The notes under the pieces were generated by a model that was not told the origin of the DNA, ran no database searches, and was given only the letters and a program-made list of their open reading frames with translations. Shown here one piece after another: positions 45,941 through 54,390 of a stretch of 64,000 bases of DNA. How positions within the stretch are numbered: the first letter of the stretch is position 1; each line of letters begins with the position of its first letter. The stretch is taken from contig NZ_CP108131.1 of NCBI RefSeq assembly GCF_036203305.1, positions 6,200,001 to 6,264,000 of the forward strand. Reading direction: 5' to 3'. Source of the stretch: Streptomyces sp. NBC_00190. Its GTDB lineage: Bacteria; Actinomycetota; Actinomycetes; Streptomycetales; Streptomycetaceae. The translations under genes were made by a program, and so were the position numbers.

Positions 45941-46809
45941 CCGCGGCCCGGACCTCGGCTCCGGCTCCGGGCTCGGCTCCCGGCCCTGCCCCGGCTCCCG
46001 TCCCGGCTCCGTCACCGGACCGGCCCGGGCAGCGGTTCGCGTGGACCGTCGCCGCGCTGCTCAGCGCGTTGCTCGTCGTCGCGCCGGTCACCTGGCAGGC
46101 ATGGTCGTACGGGAGCGCACAGAGCCGCGTCCTGCAGGGCGGCAGCGGCGGCCGCCCGGTGACCGCCCTGGAGATCGTGGGCGGTGACTCCGACGTCACC
46201 GTCACCCCCCGCGGGGACCGGGAGGTCGGCTACCGCGCCGAGGTCAGCTGGTCGCTCAAGGCGCCCACCATCGAGGAGAGCTGGCTCGGCGGCAACCTGC
46301 GGCTGACCCCGCAGTGCCCCGGCGCGGGCTCCTGGGGGAGCGGCTCCGGCTGCACGGTCCGGCTGCGGGTGACCGTGCCCGTGGACATCCCGGTGAAGGT
46401 GACGGCCGGCGGCGGCCGGGTCTCCCTCAGCGGCCTGGGCGGCGACGTCGACGCGCGGGCCGACTCCGGCCAGGTCGACATCAGCGGGCTGCGGGGCGAG
46501 CTGCGCGCGGAGATCGGCTCGGGGCACCTGCGGGCCGCCGGGCTCACCTCGGCCCGGGCCGACATCCGGGTCGGCTCCGGCAGCGCCGACACCTCCTTCA
46601 TCGCCCCGCCCGACCGGGTGACCGCCCGCGTCGGCTCCGGCCACACGGCCCTCACCGTGCCCCCGGCCACCCGCTTCCGGGTCCGCTGCGAGGCGGAAGC
46701 GGGCCGGTGCGAGGTGCCGGACGCCCTGCGCGACCCCGGCTCGCCCCGCACGCTGGACATCGAGGCGGGTTCGGGCCACGCCGCGGCCCTGTACCCGGAC
46801 GGGCCGTAG
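45937..46809 (+). CDS. Membrane-anchored DUF4097-like beta-helix protein
   Basis: A 290-residue protein that starts with a Pro/Ala-rich stretch of about 30 residues, then one membrane helix (WTVAALLSALLVVAPVTW). The outside part has repeated strands VKVTAGGGRVSLSGLGGDVD, ADSGQVDISGLRGEL and VGSGSADTSF, the repeating beta pattern of DUF4097 (adhesin-like) proteins. GTG overlaps the regulator stop (GTGA), making a three-gene operon. It is probably the sensed or regulated envelope component of the two-component system; the function is unknown. Confidence 0.75.
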   Translation: MTAARTSAPAPGSAPGPAPAPVPAPSPDRPGQRFAWTVAALLSALLVVAPVTWQAWSYGSAQSRVLQGGSGGRPVTALEIVGGDSDVTVTPRGDREVGYRAEVSWSLKAPTIEESWLGGNLRLTPQCPGAGSWGSGSGCTVRLRVTVPVDIPVKVTAGGGRVSLSGLGGDVDARADSGQVDISGLRGELRAEIGSGHLRAAGLTSARADIRVGSGSADTSFIAPPDRVTARVGSGHTALTVPPATRFRVRCEAEAGRCEVPDALRDPGSPRTLDIEAGSGHAAALYPDGP

Positions 46810-46870
46810 TGCTCCGTGCGGCTCGCGGATAAAGAACTGGTGTGCGCGTGAGGGCTTCTCTCCCGCAGGC

Positions 46871-46950
46871 TCTTTCGCTCTCGCACGCGCTCAGCCCTTC
46901 GGCTGGGACGACGCCTGGGCGGCCGAGTTCACCCCGCACGCCGAGCCGGT
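46871..46950 (+). pseudogene. Relic resembling the N-terminus of rsgA
   Basis: Translates as ARAQPFGWDDAWAAEFTPHAE, which lines up with AAYGWDGGWEAEFAPYAAQ near the start of the intact rsgA at 48970. No start, GTP-binding motifs or continuation are present. After about 46950 the similarity stops. Probably a leftover of a duplicated or displaced rsgA start, 2.1 kb upstream of the real gene. The rest of the 46810-47081 gap shows nothing else convincing. Confidence 0.45.
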
Positions 46951-47081
46951 CTGTCACCTGCTTCGGCAGGAGCACGACTCCAGCCCCCGCGAACACACTT
47001 CGATGTCCGCGCCGGTGAACGAGAGGTCGGCGCCACGCAGTTCGGCGAGCTCCCCCGTGGCGCGCGTCCCTTCTCGCGCGG

Positions 47082-48563
47082 TCAGGGGCGGCAGTGCTGC
47101 CGGGGCGGATCACCCTTGACGTGGGTGGGGTCGGTGGCGGTGTGGGTATGGGGATCGCCACCTCCGGTTACGGTCACGGAGTTCGTGACCTGCTTCGGGG
47201 CGGTGCAGGAAATCCTGGCCTGCAGCATGATCGGCGGGTAGTGCCTTCCGGCGGCGAGGACGCCGTTACGGCTACAGGTCAGCGTGGCGAGGGTGCACTG
47301 CCAGCCGGGGCCGCCGATGCGGGTGGCAAGGAGGCCGGCGGGGAGGGTGTCGTGCACGGTGACGGTGCTTCCGTCGGTCGGGCCGGCCCCCGAGGCATTG
47401 CCCACGGAGATTCGGTACGTACCGATGGCGCCCCGGGTGAACTTTCCGGGGTGCCTCTTGGTGATCGTGAGGCTGGGCCCACGGGCCGCCGCCGGGCCGA
47501 ATGCGATGCCGTACGGTGCGCTGCCGACACTGATGGCGGAGGTGATCGTGTTGCTGGCGGTGTCGATCACCGACACGGTGGAGTCGCTGAAGTCGCCGAC
47601 ATAGGCCTGCGAGCCGTCAGCGTTGACGGCCACGAGCCCTGGTCCGGTGAAGCCCGTGATGGTGGCGGTGACGGTGTTGCTGGCGGTGGCGATCACGGAC
47701 ACGCTGGAGTCGATGAAGTTGGTGATGTAGACGTGTGAGCCGTCGGGGGTGACTGCCGCGCCAAAGGGATCAGCGCCGACCGGGATGGTCGTGGTGACCG
47801 TGTTGCCGCTGGTGTCGATCACCGAGACCGTGCTGTCAGCGGAGTTGGTGACGTAGACGCGTGCGCCGTCCGGGGTGATCGCCGCCCAGTCCGGGGACCT
47901 GCCGACCGGGATGGTGGCGGTGACGGTGTTGGTGCTGGTGTCGATCACTGTGACGGTGTTGCCGCCGTTGTTGACGACGTAGGCGCGGGAGCCGTTCGGG
48001 GTGATCGCGACGCTGACATCGTTGCCGCCGGCCGGGACGGTGGCGATGACGGTGTTGCTCGCGGTGTCGATCACCGCCACTGCGGCATCCCCGCTGTCGG
48101 CGACGTACAGATGGGAACCGTCAGGGGTGATCGCCAGGCCGACGGGACCGTTGCCGACCGGAATGGTGGTGGTGACGGTGTTGGTGCTGGTGTCGATCAC
48201 CGAGACATTGTTGTCGCTGTAGTTGGCGACGTAGGCGCGTGTGCCGTTCGGGGTGACCGCCACACCGGCCGGGTGGCTGCCGACCGGGATGGTGGCCGTG
48301 ACGGACTGGGTGACCGCGTTGATGACCGAGACCGTTGCGGACCCGAAGTTGGCGACGTAGGCGTTCTGTTGCGGAGCGGACGCGGCGGACGCCGGTGACG
48401 AGGCTGCGACCGGCAGCAGGGCGCCGGCCACCATGGCCAAAGACGCCACCCACGCCCGTGCCGAACGTGTGCATCGGGCCCACAGGAGCCCGCTCTCGCG
48501 GAATTCCGTAGAGGGCCGCGGTCTTCCTCCCCTGCCTCTGAGCCTGAACACCGGTGCCTCCAT
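47082..48563 (-). CDS. Secreted YVTN beta-propeller protein with a DUF11-like tail
   Basis: About 493 residues. A signal peptide (VASLAMVAGALLPVAASSPASA) is followed by roughly seven propeller blades, each with a TVSVIDTASNTV or NTVTTTIPVG pattern and an ITPDGSHLYVA strand. Then comes a C-terminal DUF11-type beta domain (GTYRISVGNASGAG) with a Cys pair CTLATLTC, ending in a His/Pro-rich tail. Secreted, with a likely binding or scaffolding role. The start is uncertain (48563 ATG or 48584 GTG); neither has a good ribosome site. It sits between the rsgA relic and the real rsgA. Confidence 0.8.
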   Translation of the reverse strand: MEAPVFRLRGRGGRPRPSTEFRESGLLWARCTRSARAWVASLAMVAGALLPVAASSPASAASAPQQNAYVANFGSATVSVINAVTQSVTATIPVGSHPAGVAVTPNGTRAYVANYSDNNVSVIDTSTNTVTTTIPVGNGPVGLAITPDGSHLYVADSGDAAVAVIDTASNTVIATVPAGGNDVSVAITPNGSRAYVVNNGGNTVTVIDTSTNTVTATIPVGRSPDWAAITPDGARVYVTNSADSTVSVIDTSGNTVTTTIPVGADPFGAAVTPDGSHVYITNFIDSSVSVIATASNTVTATITGFTGPGLVAVNADGSQAYVGDFSDSTVSVIDTASNTITSAISVGSAPYGIAFGPAAARGPSLTITKRHPGKFTRGAIGTYRISVGNASGAGPTDGSTVTVHDTLPAGLLATRIGGPGWQCTLATLTCSRNGVLAAGRHYPPIMLQARISCTAPKQVTNSVTVTGGGDPHTHTATDPTHVKGDPPRQHCRP

Positions 48564-48837
48564 ATCAGCAGCGAGTCCGATCACGGACAGTGATCATCGA
48601 CTGCACTATGTCACTGGCCACATCGCCGGACGGCTTCGACACAGTTGAGTTACCTATATGGCCGATCGGTCAGGCGACAGCGCCGGCTGCCGGGGTCGTG
48701 CAGGAGTCCCCGAATTTAATCGGTGGTGCCGTGCCCCGGGGTGGGGCTAAGGTTCTACTCGTTCCAAGGTGCGGCTGTGTGTCGTTGCCGAGGCGCGGTG
48801 TTGGTTCGTTGAGAAGAAGCAGGAGGTGAGGACATTG

Positions 48838-48909
48838 ATGACTGTCATGGCGACGGGCGCTGCCCGCATTCAGGAGTTCATCGTTTCCACCCCTGTGGTC
48901 TCCGGCTGA
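48838..48909 (+). CDS. 23-residue leader ORF upstream of rsgA
   Basis: ATG at 48838 follows AGGAGGTGAGGACATTG, one of the best ribosome sites in the window. The peptide reads MTVMATGAARIQEFIVSTPV and ends VSG. It stops 60 bp before the rsgA start, just before a hairpin that covers the rsgA ribosome site. The region upstream, 48585-48837, has no other gene. Probably a regulatory peptide; there is no known family match. Confidence 0.5.
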   Translation: MTVMATGAARIQEFIVSTPVVSG

Positions 48910-48944
48910 CACCCACTCGACTTACGCGCGCAGAGCGCGCCGCC

Positions 48945-48969
48945 GGGGCCGCCCTTCGAAGGGTTCCCC
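48945..48969 (+). promoter_or_regulatory. Hairpin sequestering the rsgA ribosome-binding site
   Basis: GGGG (48945-48948) pairs with CCCC (48966-48969), and CCCT/AGGG inside forms a second stem around TCGA. The likely Shine-Dalgarno sequence GAAGGG (48958-48963) lies in the 3' arm, six bases before the TTG start. Confidence 0.5.
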
Positions 48970-50085
48970 TTGTTCAACGCTTCGCTCAACACGTCTTCCA
49001 CTTCTGATGCTCAGCACGTCCTCGCCGCCTACGGCTGGGATGGGGGCTGGGAAGCGGAGTTCGCTCCGTACGCCGCGCAGGGTCTGGTCCCCGGCCGGGT
49101 CGTACGCGTCGACCGCGGTCAGTGCGACGTCATGACCGAGGACGGCATCGTCCGCGCCGACACCGCCTTCGTCACCCCGCACGACCCGCTCCGGGTCATC
49201 TGCACCGGGGACTGGGCGGCGGTGGAGGCGGCCGGCAACCCGCGCTACGTGAAGGCGTACCTGCCGCGCCGGACCGCCTTCGTACGCTCCACCTCCTCGC
49301 AGCGGTCCGAGGGGCAGATCCTCGCCGCCAACGTCGACCACGCGATCATCGCGGTCTCCCTCGCCGTCGAACTGGACCTCGGGCGCATCGAGCGCTTCCT
49401 GGCCCTGGCGTGGGAGTCGGGAGCCCAGCCGCTGGTCGTCCTCACCAAGGCGGACCTCGTCCCGGACCCGGCCACGCTCGGCCACCTGGTCCAGGACGTG
49501 GAGACCACCGCGCCGGGGGTCCAGGTCCTCACCGTCTCCTCCCTCACCGGGGAGGGCACGGACGTCCTCTCCGCCGTCGTCGCGGACGGCACCAGTGTGC
49601 TGCTCGGCATCTCGGGCGCCGGCAAGTCCACGCTGGCCAACGCGCTGCTCGGCACCGAGGTCATGGAGGTCCAGGAGACCCGCGAGGTCGACGGCAAGGG
49701 CCGCCACACCACGACGACGCGCAACCTGCTCGCCCTGCCGGGCGGCGGCGTCCTGATCGACACGCCGGGGCTGCGCGGCGTCGGGCTCTGGGACGCCGAG
49801 GCCGGGGTCGGACAGGTCTTCTCGGAGATCGAGGAGTACGCGGCACGGTGCCGCTTCCACGACTGCGCCCACGAGGCGGAGCCGGGGTGCGCGGTGCTGG
49901 CCGCGGTGGCCTCGGGCGAGCTGGCCGAGCGCCGCCTGGACAGCTACCGCAAGCTGCTGAGGGAGAACCAGCGGATCGTGGCGAAGACGGACGCCAGGGT
50001 CCGCTCGGAGATCCGTCGTGACTGGCGCCTCAAGTCGGCGGAGGGCCGCTCCAATTACGCGGCGAAGCGCGGCGGCCGGGTCTGA
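48970..50085 (+). CDS. rsgA: ribosome small subunit-dependent GTPase A
   Basis: A 371-residue circularly permuted GTPase. The N-terminal OB domain begins about residue 15; then G4 is LTKADL, G1 is GISGAGKST, and G3 is DTPGLRG, in the permuted order typical of RsgA. The C-terminal zinc site is CRFHDCAHEAEPGC. It checks maturation of the 30S subunit. It starts at TTG 48970, with its ribosome site folded into a hairpin and a short leader ORF upstream, so translation may be regulated. Cytoplasmic. Confidence 0.93.
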   Translation: MFNASLNTSSTSDAQHVLAAYGWDGGWEAEFAPYAAQGLVPGRVVRVDRGQCDVMTEDGIVRADTAFVTPHDPLRVICTGDWAAVEAAGNPRYVKAYLPRRTAFVRSTSSQRSEGQILAANVDHAIIAVSLAVELDLGRIERFLALAWESGAQPLVVLTKADLVPDPATLGHLVQDVETTAPGVQVLTVSSLTGEGTDVLSAVVADGTSVLLGISGAGKSTLANALLGTEVMEVQETREVDGKGRHTTTTRNLLALPGGGVLIDTPGLRGVGLWDAEAGVGQVFSEIEEYAARCRFHDCAHEAEPGCAVLAAVASGELAERRLDSYRKLLRENQRIVAKTDARVRSEIRRDWRLKSAEGRSNYAAKRGGRV

Positions 50086-50167
50086 CCCCTGGCGGGGCTC
50101 GTCGGGGTCCTGGGCGCGGGCCGGTCTGCCGCTGTGCGGCACCCGCCCGTGTCCGGGGCGCCGGGGT

Positions 50168-51550
50168 CTAGCGATTGTTCTGAGCCTTCTCCTGGAGTTC
50201 CACGAAGGGTGCCTGTGCCATTGAGCCGCGCACTCTCGCGAGACCGTACCGATTGATAGTCGCTTTGTTCGCGTAGACGTTGCCGAGGTTAAGGGAAGTT
50301 CTTTTTTCCCCCGGCGGCGTCACATCCACATGGATATATGTCGAGCCATCCGTGTTCCGTGCCCACCACAGTGATACACACTGTCGGCCTCTGGTCACGT
50401 TGAGGAGCTCATTGCTGTTCGAGATCACGGATTGATATCTGAACTCTGCGCCCGGCGGTCCCTTGGGGAAGTCATGGCCACTCGCCTTGAGATCCTTTAC
50501 TTTTGCCTTGGAGCGCTCATAATTGGCGCTCATTGTCATCCTGTCTTTCCTGATAACGTAAAGTTCGGTCTGCGCGCTGACTGCTTCGTAGTTGGCCGTG
50601 CCGGGATTGTGGATCTCGATGACCGCATCCTGTGCAAGTTCTTCTCCCGGATTCAATGCCCGCCCTGGCGGTATGACGAACTCCCTGGAGTCGATCTGAT
50701 TGTATTTGGAATTGCCCTTGGGGAGCAGGCCCTTGATCCAGAAAATGCTGCCGAGGATATAGACGGGAACCTGTCCAGAGTTCTTTGCGTAAAGATGAAC
50801 CGGCAGGTACATCGTCTTCTTTTCCTTGTCCAGGCTTGGTGTTCTGAATTCGGCTCCACTCTGCACCAGCGGAGATGTCACGTAGGGGACATAGAATTGT
50901 GAATACGTTAGGTTGGTGGCTGCGAGGAGAGCGGGAATGAGTGCCCCGATCGCGATGCGCCCGGGATTGCGAATGCCCTCCCATGCCCGGCTGCGGACGA
51001 GTATCCACAGAGCCCACGAAGACCAGAGCGTGAGGGTCACCCAAAGCGGCAGGTAAAGGTTGTATACGTGGCCGCTGATCTCCACTATGAGGAGAACCGA
51101 GCTTATGCCTAGGGAGATCAGGGCTCCGAACAGAACGATTACCCCTGAGTACTTCATCTGCCGCTTACGCCAATAGTCGAGAGTGGCCAGTGCGGCAATC
51201 ACTTCGATCAGGGCCAGGACGAGGAAGGTGAATCCTGCGATTCGTCCACCGTAAGTGAGGGCATCCAGGGTGTCCGCTATGCCGATCTTGGCGAGCACGC
51301 ATGCAGTCATGAGGAGGCCGACTGCCATGACGGTGCCGATGATTCGCCGGGGCCACGGGCGATCCGGCCAGACAGTGCTGTCTCCGCCGATCCATTGGAT
51401 GTCGTGTCCGAACGCCACACCAGCACGTATCAGGAGTCGTTGCAGCTCTCTGGGAGACCACACTCTGCCTGCGGACTTACCGTCGATGATGACTTTCCGC
51501 AAGCCGAGCTCATCCGGTGCCCCTACGGATATCACGGGCGTGTTGGCCAT
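50168..51550 (-). CDS. Uncharacterised membrane protein of atypical composition
   Basis: A 460-residue protein. Residues 1 to about 75 are cytoplasmic and open MANTPVISVGAPDELGLRKV. Then come five membrane segments, including MAVGLLMTACVLAKIGIAD, TFLVLALIEVIAALATL and VLFGALISLGISSVLLIVEI. The last 230 residues are a soluble domain with IKGLLPKGNSKYNQID. Base composition is visibly less GC-rich than its neighbours, with more A/T in third positions and Asn/Lys/Ile codons, which suggests recent acquisition. I do not recognise the family. Confidence 0.7.
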   Translation of the reverse strand: MANTPVISVGAPDELGLRKVIIDGKSAGRVWSPRELQRLLIRAGVAFGHDIQWIGGDSTVWPDRPWPRRIIGTVMAVGLLMTACVLAKIGIADTLDALTYGGRIAGFTFLVLALIEVIAALATLDYWRKRQMKYSGVIVLFGALISLGISSVLLIVEISGHVYNLYLPLWVTLTLWSSWALWILVRSRAWEGIRNPGRIAIGALIPALLAATNLTYSQFYVPYVTSPLVQSGAEFRTPSLDKEKKTMYLPVHLYAKNSGQVPVYILGSIFWIKGLLPKGNSKYNQIDSREFVIPPGRALNPGEELAQDAVIEIHNPGTANYEAVSAQTELYVIRKDRMTMSANYERSKAKVKDLKASGHDFPKGPPGAEFRYQSVISNSNELLNVTRGRQCVSLWWARNTDGSTYIHVDVTPPGEKRTSLNLGNVYANKATINRYGLARVRGSMAQAPFVELQEKAQNNR

Positions 51551-51727
51551 GGCACCAGCCTGCCGCTTGTGCCGGTTGCCCGCCCCTCGGAGGCGCACCT
51601 CGGGTGCGCCATCCGTGTCATGGCAGGGGTGCGCCTGTCACCCGATTGGGCTAACAGGGTGAGCGCCTTGACGTGATGCGGGCTGAACCTGGGCATGACG
51701 AATCACTCGTCCTGACGGGAGCTCCCC

Positions 51728-51925
51728 ATGCGTAGACGACTTCTCGGGTTCGCCGCTGCCGTGATAATGGCCGCTCTTGGAACCATGGGCTCCGTCGCAC
51801 AGGCTGCCGTGCCGGGTGTCGACGAGCCAACGTGTACGAAGACCGGCGGAAAGGTGCAGTACGACTCCGATACCGGCCTGTGGATCTGTGTCGGCGGCAA
51901 GTACGACGACGAACCCATCAACTGA
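51728..51925 (+). CDS. Small secreted protein with one Cys pair
   Basis: A 65-residue protein. It has a signal peptide MRRRLLGFAAAVIMAALGTMG, ending near SVAQA. The mature peptide is about 40 residues with two cysteines (EPTCTKTGGK and LWICVGGKYD), likely one disulfide. Ribosome site GGGAG is eight bases before ATG 51728. A strong bidirectional terminator follows. Function unknown. Confidence 0.7.
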   Translation: MRRRLLGFAAAVIMAALGTMGSVAQAAVPGVDEPTCTKTGGKVQYDSDTGLWICVGGKYDDEPIN

Positions 51926-51945
51926 CACGGCCGGTCCTGCGACCC

Positions 51946-51998
51946 CTCAAAGACCCCGGCGGGGCTGGAACGTCCAACCCCGCCGGGGTTTTTGAGGC
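51946..51998. terminator. Strong bidirectional terminator
   Basis: Core stem CCCCGGCGGGG/CCCCGCCGGGG extended by CCTCAAA/TTTGAGG; TTTTT follows on the plus strand and an A-rich arm sits on the other. It serves the small secreted gene and the convergent PPOX gene. Confidence 0.85.
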
Positions 51999-52015
51999 AG
52001 GGGCCCTCCCGCCGG

Positions 52016-52387
52016 TCAGAGGCCCCACGCGTGGACGTGGTCCGGGTGGATGCGGATGACCTCCGGGCTGAAGTGGGGGCCCAGTTCGTGCGGGCCCACC
52101 TCCAGCGTGGCGTGGCCGCGGATCTCGACGCCGCGCACACGCCACGGGTTGGTGTTCACCAGGTCGTCCACGACCAGCGCCAGCCGCGGGTTCCGCTGGA
52201 GGTTGCGCCACTTCTTCGTCGTGCCCATCGCCATCCCGCCCACCAGGATCGTCCCGTCCTCCTGGGGGAAGAAGCCCACCGGGTTCGCCTGCGGCTGCCC
52301 GGTCGCGTCCACCGTGGCCAGGCGGCCCAGGCGCTGGGAGCGGAGATACGTCAGTTCCGCCTCGCTGAAACCCTCGAAGTCCTTCAT
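52016..52387 (-). CDS. PPOX-class F420/flavin-dependent oxidoreductase
   Basis: A 123-residue split-barrel protein. The opening FSEAELTYLRSQRLGRLATV and DATGQPQANPVGFFPQEDG are the classic PPOX-F420 start. VDDLVNTNPWRVRGVEIRGHA matches the middle. It would bind F420 or flavin and reduce a small substrate, as in Streptomyces and Mycobacterium Ddn-like enzymes. It has its own transcription unit, ending at the strong terminator. Confidence 0.9.
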   Translation of the reverse strand: MKDFEGFSEAELTYLRSQRLGRLATVDATGQPQANPVGFFPQEDGTILVGGMAMGTTKKWRNLQRNPRLALVVDDLVNTNPWRVRGVEIRGHATLEVGPHELGPHFSPEVIRIHPDHVHAWGL

Positions 52388-52442
52388 GCCGGAAGCCTCG
52401 CAGAGGCCGTGGCCACCCGCATCGGGCCGCGGTCCTAGGCCC

Positions 52443-52928
52443 TCAGACCCCCACCACCACCGCGCCCAGCCACGCCCCCACCACCATCAGGCACGCGAAC
52501 AGCTCCACCAGCACGCTCGTGCCCACCGCGCGCATCACCGCCCGTACCGACGCCCACGCCTCGCCGTGCGTCCCGAGGCGGAGCCGCTCGCAGAGGTAGA
52601 TGCCGCCCACGAAACCCGGGACCGCCCCCACCACCGGGATCAGCACGAAGCCCAGGACCGCGCCGGCCCCCGCGTACACCGCCATCCGGCGGCTCACCGC
52701 CACCCCCCGCAGCCGGCGCGGCGGGAGCAGCCACTTCACCACCTGCACCACCAGCAGCAGGGCCGTCGCCGCGACCAGCAGGGACCAGGCCGGCGCCGAC
52801 CGTTCGTGCAGCGCCCACCACATGACACCCGCCCACACCAGCCAGGTGCCCGGCACGCCGGGGACCAGCACCCCGACCAGCCCGAGCAGCAGCACCAGCC
52901 CCACCAGGAGCAGCTGCGGCGGATCCAT
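52443..52928 (-). CDS. DUF456-domain membrane protein
   Basis: A 161-residue hydrophobic protein with about four to five helices. LLLVGLVLLLGLVGVLVPGV and PGFVGGIYLCERLRLG fit DUF456. The two Gly-rich segments (GAVLGFVLIPVVGAVPGFVGG) are the repeated glycine-zipper part of the domain. Function unknown. It is 24 bp downstream of the LuxR-type gene and may be co-transcribed. Confidence 0.88.
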   Translation of the reverse strand: MDPPQLLLVGLVLLLGLVGVLVPGVPGTWLVWAGVMWWALHERSAPAWSLLVAATALLLVVQVVKWLLPPRRLRGVAVSRRMAVYAGAGAVLGFVLIPVVGAVPGFVGGIYLCERLRLGTHGEAWASVRAVMRAVGTSVLVELFACLMVVGAWLGAVVVGV

Positions 52929-52952
52929 CTGCTCAGCGTGACCGATCAGCGG

Positions 52953-53978
52953 CTATCGGGCCACCCAGCCCCGCTCGTACGCGTGCCAGCCCAGCTGGAG
53001 CCGTGTCGTGACCCCGGACAGCTCCATCAGCCCCTTCACCCGCCGCTGTACCGTCCGCAGACCCAGCTCCAGGTGCTTGGCCACGCTCGCGTCCGTCATT
53101 CCCGCCAGCAGCAGGGTCAGGATCTCCAGGTCCGTGGCGTCCGGCCCGCCGCCGGACTCCTCCGGCGAGCCCGACGCGCCCAGCCGTAGCGGCAGCGACT
53201 CCCGCCACACCGCCTCGAACAGGCCCGTCAACGACTCCAGCAGCCCCGACGCGTGCACCACCAGCGCCGCGGGCTCCGCCCCGCGCGCCGTCAGCGAGAC
53301 CATGGCGAGCGTCCGGTCCGCGATCACCAGCTTCGTCGGGACCTCCCCCGTCACCCGGACCCGCTCGCCCCGGGCCAGCGCCGTCGACGCCTCCCGGATG
53401 CCGCTCGGCGTGCTCAGCACCTCCCGCTCGATGACCACCCGGTAGTCGACACCGCGTACGGAGGCCCGGTCCTCCGCCTCGTTGCCCGTGCCCGTCACCA
53501 CCTGGGGCCGGCCGGTGACCAGCGCGCAGACCTCCTCCACCGCGCCCAGCTGGAGCTGGTGGAAGCGGTGTGCCACCGCGCTCGCGCCCTGCACCACCTC
53601 CACCAGATCGTGCACCGCCGGCTCGGCCGCCTCGGCCCGGAACTCCTCGGCAAGCAGCGCCGCCGCCAGCTCCGCCTGCTCCAGCTCGTGCCGCTGCTGG
53701 GTGAGCAGCGCGCCGAGGGCGACTCCAGGCGGGGCCGCCACCCAGCGTCCCGGCCGGGCGGAGGACCGCGCCGCGAGCCCCTGCCGTTCCAGGTGCCGCA
53801 GCGCCCGTTCGGTCTGCGGCTCCGGCAGGGTCAGCCGGTGCGCGAGGTCGGGCACCTCCGCCGCCCCCAGCGCCACCAGCGCCCGGTACGCCGACTCCTG
53901 GCCCTCGTCCAGGCCTATCGCACCCAGCAACCCGTCCACCCACCTCTCAGCACACGCCGCCTGGCGGGAAGCGGCCAC
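52953..53978 (-). CDS. TrmB-like/LuxR-type HTH transcriptional regulator
   Basis: A 341-residue protein with two DNA-binding ends. The N-terminal winged helix YRALVALGAAEVPDLAHRLTL is like TrmB/ArsR-type sensors. The C-terminal LuxR-type HTH is LEILTLLLAGMTDASVAKHLE then LGLRTVQRRVKGLMEL. The middle probably binds a signal. This two-ended layout is common in Streptomyces regulators of secondary functions. The ligand and targets are unknown; DUF456 is the nearest candidate partner. Confidence 0.85.
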   Translation of the reverse strand: MAASRQAACAERWVDGLLGAIGLDEGQESAYRALVALGAAEVPDLAHRLTLPEPQTERALRHLERQGLAARSSARPGRWVAAPPGVALGALLTQQRHELEQAELAAALLAEEFRAEAAEPAVHDLVEVVQGASAVAHRFHQLQLGAVEEVCALVTGRPQVVTGTGNEAEDRASVRGVDYRVVIEREVLSTPSGIREASTALARGERVRVTGEVPTKLVIADRTLAMVSLTARGAEPAALVVHASGLLESLTGLFEAVWRESLPLRLGASGSPEESGGGPDATDLEILTLLLAGMTDASVAKHLELGLRTVQRRVKGLMELSGVTTRLQLGWHAYERGWVAR

Positions 53979-54131
53979 GGCGCAAACCCGCCGCGGACAT
54001 CATCGCCGCACCTCCCGCCACTCTGCCAAGGTGACGCCACCGCAGCACCAACATCCGCTGGCCATAAGCCACTTACATGGCAGCTTTGCCGTGCAATGCA
54101 GCAGTTGGCCGGAATTCACCTGGGGAGAGCG

Positions 54132-54284
54132 ATGCGCCCGATATCGCGTACGGCACTCGGGGCGGCCACCGCGGTCGTGGACCACGCCGGAGCCGCGGGC
54201 AAGCCGGTCTCGCTGAAGGTCGAACTGACCGACGCGAACGGCACATCCGTGACCCAGACGGTCGCGCGGGCGTACGACGTCCGC
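54132..54284 (+). pseudogene. Scar of a secreted protein gene
   Basis: Starts MRPISRTALGAATAVV, like the first half of a signal peptide, then jumps at once to PVSLKVELTDANGTSV and TQTVARAYDVR, which resembles the last strands of secreted subtilase or similar proteins. Relatives end at that Arg; here CAG follows, so the stop seems lost and the frame runs on. A good terminator at 54306 marks where the gene used to end. Probably an in-frame internal deletion of the main body. Confidence 0.4.
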
Positions 54285-54305
54285 CAGTCGTTACGGGTCA
54301 TGAGG

Positions 54306-54343
54306 AAGGGGTCCACCGGGCGGCGGCCCGATGGACCCCTTTT
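54306..54343. terminator. Bidirectional hairpin terminator
   Basis: AAGGGGTCCA / TGGACCCCTT, 10 bp stem, followed by TTTT on the plus strand. It closes the relic at 54132 and precedes the PP2C-like gene. Confidence 0.75.
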
Positions 54344-54390
54344 CGCGCATTCGGCGTTTTCCGTCCGTCCGGGAGGCCGAGAATGGGGAC

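Noticed and set aside
46958..47081. Minus-strand ELRGADLSFTGADIEV as a pentapeptide-repeat remnant
   Set aside because: Only two or three repeat units and no complete gene; too short to support.
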